This document shows, in pieces, positions 41,129 to 43,310 of a DNA stretch of 43,310 nt. How positions within the stretch are numbered: position 1 is the first letter of the stretch; every line of letters starts with the position of its first letter. The stretch is from Solirubrobacterales bacterium (GTDB lineage: Bacteria; Actinomycetota; Thermoleophilia; Solirubrobacterales; 70-9). The position numbers and the translations under genes are program-made. The notes under the pieces were generated by a model. That model was not told the DNA's origin. It searched no databases and was given only the letters and a program-made list of their open reading frames with translations. Where the stretch lies: contig JAJTCK010000006.1 of the NCBI GenBank assembly GCA_021323175.1, positions 1 to 43,310 on the forward strand. Reading direction: 5' to 3'.

Positions 41129-42163
41129 GTGACGCTCCGCGGAGGAGCAGTTGCGACCCTGGTCGCCGTCGCGGCGCTGCTCGTCCTCGCGGCCTCGGCC
41201 CCCGCCGCCCAGTTCGGATCGCGGCCGCTGAAGATGGGATCGAAGGGCAAGGACGTCCGCGTCCTGCAGCGCAGCCTGACGCGCCTCGGGCAGTCCACGC
41301 CCGTCACGGGCTACTTCTGGAAGCTCACCAAGCGGAGCACCAAAGGGCTCGAGCGCGCGCAGCAGTGGCGGGTGGACGGCAAGGTCTCGCGCAAGGATGC
41401 CGCCCGGATCGCCGGACTGGCCGCCCAGGCGCCCAAGGCGCCCACAGCCACGACCGGGACCGTCTACTTCGTACGCGGGCTTCTGAAGCCGGAGATCGCC
41501 CTCACGGCGCAGTCCCCCGGAAGCGCGGCAGTGGACGTGGTGGACGTGGCCTCCGGCGCCGCCGTCGCCCGCCTCACCGTCAGCTTCGAGTCGGCCGGCA
41601 CGGCCGACTCGCGCTGGAACGGCCTGACGGCGTCGGGCGGTATCGCGCCCGACGGCAGCTACCGCTTCGATCTCGCCGAGCCCGGCGACGCCCGGGCTGC
41701 GATCACCGGCGGCCAGACGGACGAGTTCCGCCTTCGCCGCCACACCTTCCCGGTACCCGGGCAGCACGACTACGGAGGAGCCGGGTCAAGGTTCGGGGCG
41801 CCGCGCTCCGGCCATACCCACCAAGGCCAGGACATGGCCGCCGCCTGCGGTGAGCCGCTGCTCGCCACCGAGACCGGCACGGTCGCCGCCAAGGCCTACC
41901 AGGCCGGCGGCGCGGGCCACTACCTCGTGATCCAAGGGGCGGTCACGGGCACCGCCCACGTCTACATGCACATGGTCAAGGCATCCTGGGCCGACAAGGG
42001 AGAGGTGCTCTTCGCCGGGCAGCAACTCGGCAAGGTGGGCACGACCGGCTCCTCGACCGGGTGCCACCTTCACTTCGAGCGCTGGACCGCTCCCGGTTGG
42101 TACGTCGGCGGGAAGCCGTATGACCCGCTGAAGGAGCTGCGCTACTGGGACTCGTACTCGTAG
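41129..42163 (+). CDS. Secreted M23-family peptidase with peptidoglycan-binding domain
   Basis: 344 residues from GTG 41129. A signal peptide (hydrophobic core 7-22, APAAQ cut region) is followed by a PG_binding_1-like domain (about 35-98, LKMGSKGKDVRVLQRSLTRLG), a strand-rich FlgD/Ig-like middle (about 110-205, with ADSRWNGLTASGGIAPDGSYRF), and an M23 peptidase domain. Its zinc ligands are H231 and D235 (HQGQD) and H315; H281 (YMHM) and H313 (GCHLHFE) are the catalytic histidines. M23 enzymes cut peptide cross-links in peptidoglycan. Controlled by a cyclic-di-AMP riboswitch. The stop codon is inside an 18-bp tandem repeat. Confidence 0.92.
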   Translation: MTLRGGAVATLVAVAALLVLAASAPAAQFGSRPLKMGSKGKDVRVLQRSLTRLGQSTPVTGYFWKLTKRSTKGLERAQQWRVDGKVSRKDAARIAGLAAQAPKAPTATTGTVYFVRGLLKPEIALTAQSPGSAAVDVVDVASGAAVARLTVSFESAGTADSRWNGLTASGGIAPDGSYRFDLAEPGDARAAITGGQTDEFRLRRHTFPVPGQHDYGGAGSRFGAPRSGHTHQGQDMAAACGEPLLATETGTVAAKAYQAGGAGHYLVIQGAVTGTAHVYMHMVKASWADKGEVLFAGQQLGKVGTTGSSTGCHLHFERWTAPGWYVGGKPYDPLKELRYWDSYS

Positions 42164-42187
42164 GGCGGGTCGTACTCGTAGGGCGGG
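42152..42187. repeat. Tandem 18-bp duplication spanning the M23 stop codon
   Basis: TCGTACTCGTAGGGCGGG occurs twice, head to tail and exact (42152-42169 and 42170-42187). The first copy carries the last codons and the TAG of the M23 gene; the second repeats the same TAG in frame. It may be a recent slippage duplication. Confidence 0.85.
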
Positions 42188-42212
42188 GCGGAGGTCGTTG
42201 CCTCCGCCCCGC
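42183..42212. terminator. Strong GC hairpin between convergent genes
   Basis: GCGGGGCGGAGG-tcgttg-CCTCCGCCCCGC is a perfect 12-bp inverted repeat with a 6-base loop between the M23 stop (42161) and the stop of the convergent gene (42224). No T tract on either side. Probably a bidirectional terminator. Confidence 0.7.
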
Positions 42213-42223
42213 GCCCCGCGAGA

Positions 42224-42868
42224 CTAGGTGGCCGGGTCCACCCTGAACTTCTTCAGCTTCGGGTTGGCCGGCTTGTAGAACAGCGCAATCGCCGGCTTCA
42301 TCCGCCAGTTCTTCGGCAGGTTGCCCGCCGGGCGGTTCAGGAACTGCCTGAACAGCTTCGATGCGTTCTCGCAGGTGATGATCGATCCCCGCGGGATTAC
42401 GAGCCTGTAGCCGCCCTTGGGGAAGCTCAGCGGTCCGATCGTGTCGTTGTTCAGGACTTGGAACTGGCCGGGGCAGACGCTGCCGTAGGTCGCGGGCGTG
42501 TTGCCGCCTCCACCGCTGCGCGCCACCGAGAACCCAGGCTGCCCGTTCAGCGAGAAGAGGGCCTTGCCCTTGCCCTGGGCGACCACCTTCCAGCCGCCGC
42601 CGAGCTTGCCGTCGTAGTCCTGAAGGAAGCGCGTGAAGAGCTTCGAGGCCGATACGCACGATACCCCCGCCCCCCGCACGGTGACCATGTAGTTGCCGGC
42701 CGGCAGCACGGCCGAGCCGATGCGGTCGTTGTGGAGCACCCTGAAGCTGGCCGGGCACGCTGCTGCCGCCGCCCCGGATGCCTGCTGTTCGCCGGTGGCC
42801 GCCGCGCCCGGCGCCGTGATCGCCAGCGCCGCCAGGGCCGCCCCGAACGTGACCGTCGTCCTCTTCAT
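42224..42868 (-). CDS. Secreted protein with two copies of a Cys-paired repeat domain
   Basis: 214 residues from ATG 42868, with GGGAGAAGAG upstream. A signal peptide (TFGAALAALAITAPGAAA) is followed by two related units: 38-95 (CPASFRVLHNDRIGSAVLPAGNYMVTV...CVSASKLFTRFLQDY...GGGWKV) and 132-190 (CPGQFQVLNNDTIGPLSFPKGGYRLVI...CENASKLFRQFLNRP...KNWRM). Each unit has two cysteines (38/71 and 132/166) that could form a disulfide outside the cell, and a helix S/ASKLFxxFL. The linker is Gly-rich. I do not recognise the domain; it looks like a small beta module duplicated in tandem. Convergent with the M23 gene, suggesting a cell-surface neighbourhood. Confidence 0.82.
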   Translation of the reverse strand: MKRTTVTFGAALAALAITAPGAAATGEQQASGAAAAACPASFRVLHNDRIGSAVLPAGNYMVTVRGAGVSCVSASKLFTRFLQDYDGKLGGGWKVVAQGKGKALFSLNGQPGFSVARSGGGGNTPATYGSVCPGQFQVLNNDTIGPLSFPKGGYRLVIPRGSIITCENASKLFRQFLNRPAGNLPKNWRMKPAIALFYKPANPKLKKFRVDPAT

Positions 42869-42980
42869 CGCGTCTCTTCTCCCTCGTCGTCGAGATTGTG
42901 GAGCCCTTCTAACACCAGGTTCTCGCAGATGTTGCTGGCTCCTGCCCAGTCGGGTGGTCCATGCGATTCCCTCGGGCCGC

Positions 42981-43310
42981 CTACGCCGCGAGTGGGATCG
43001 CGATCGCGAGGTAGACCGCAATCGAGAGCAGGTCCTGGATCACGGTCGCGACCGGGCCGGACCCGAACGCGGGGTCGCGCCCCAGGCGCTGGAACGCCCA
43101 TGGGAGCGCCATCGCGACGAGGGTGGCTATCGAGCAGCTGGCGAACAGGGCGAGGCCCACAGCGATCGCAACATCGAGCTCGCTCCAGCCGATCAGGACA
43201 AACGGGACGAAAGCGAACCCGACCAGCGCTCCGGTGATTGCGCCGGTCGCCACCTCGCGCTTGAAGACGCCCCTGATCGTCACTCCGACCGACAGGCCCC
43301 TGATAAGGAT
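42981..43310 (-). CDS. mgtE: MgtE-type magnesium transporter, C-terminal end (cut by right edge)
   Basis: The 109 visible residues are the C-terminus of a longer protein whose start lies beyond the window; a GTG at 43283 is in frame but is not the real start. Three or four membrane helices are seen. The phrase DPAFGSGPVATVIQDLLSIAVYLAIA is the MgtE signature, where the first Asp helps form the magnesium pore, and ILIRGLSVGVTIRGVFKREVATGAITGAL is the usual preceding helix and loop. The cytosolic gating domain (N-domain and CBS pair) should be encoded further right, or may be absent in a split protein. Confidence 0.88.
   Translation of the reverse strand: MLIRGLSVGVTIRGVFKREVATGAITGALVGFAFVPFVLIGWSELDVAIAVGLALFASCSIATLVAMALPWAFQRLGRDPAFGSGPVATVIQDLLSIAVYLAIAIPLAA

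Noticed and set aside
1-43310. CRISPR arrays, tRNA or rRNA genes, transposases
   Set aside because: I found no spaced repeats of the right kind, no cloverleaf with a TTC loop and acceptor stem, and no transposase or integrase motifs.

Overview
The window is high-GC DNA (roughly 70% by eye) with dense, short-gapped genes on both strands. The block infC-rpmI-rplT / trmH-like-pheS-pheT-argC-argJ-argB-argD matches the order known from Actinobacteria such as Streptomyces. Actinobacterial-type cyclic-di-AMP riboswitches sit in front of cell-wall genes, and there is a one-domain class-E-like sortase. My best guess is a Thermoleophilia-type (Solirubrobacterales/Gaiellales) actinobacterium. The phylum is well supported; the class is a guess from gene style. 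I see no phage, insertion sequence, CRISPR array, rRNA or tRNA.

Layout. 1-1253: three paralogous small membrane proteins, the first cut by the window edge and the second broken by an internal deletion. 1256-6898: folD, a UvrD/PcrA helicase, a lipoprotein and the cysteine pair cysK-cysE. 7068-13079: an accessory stretch with an MFS transporter fused to a cyclic-nucleotide domain, a pentapeptide-like small protein, a frameshifted membrane-protein remnant, an EamA-like transporter, two copies of a roughly 130-bp intergenic repeat, and a membrane-protein/TetR operon behind a 26-bp palindrome. 13294-17764: an Rrf2 regulator, VanZ-like protein, gltX and nfo (divergent, with overlapping start codons), a second member of the TetR-linked membrane family, a free cNMP-binding domain and a Cys-rich protein. 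17880-25205: dnaE, sixA, a ferritin-like protein, a riboswitch-controlled Rpf-like hydrolase and a LysR regulator. 25226-28761: argG with a small coupled gene, a sortase, an NAD-dependent epimerase and a small anchored protein. 28772-40798: the arginine operon, pheST, trmH, the translation operon infC-rpmI-rplT and thrS. 40900-43310: a second riboswitch, an M23 peptidase, a secreted two-repeat protein and the end of an MgtE-type magnesium transporter.

How the genes work together. Two cyclic-di-AMP (ydaO/yuaA) aptamers, on opposite strands 17 kb apart, precede the only two obvious peptidoglycan hydrolases here, so the second messenger probably sets wall turnover. From trmH to argD seven genes overlap or nearly touch, so aminoacylation and arginine synthesis are probably co-transcribed. 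CysE and CysK form the two-step serine-to-cysteine route; a cysteine-free Rrf2 regulator 6.8 kb away shares a short upstream motif with cysK, which suggests but does not show a link. No wholly new multigene system is evident. The most unusual items are the paired riboswitches, the overlapping divergent starts of gltX and nfo, the membrane family ending in a conserved FEVWFFFFAGS motif, and three cases of gene decay or duplication.
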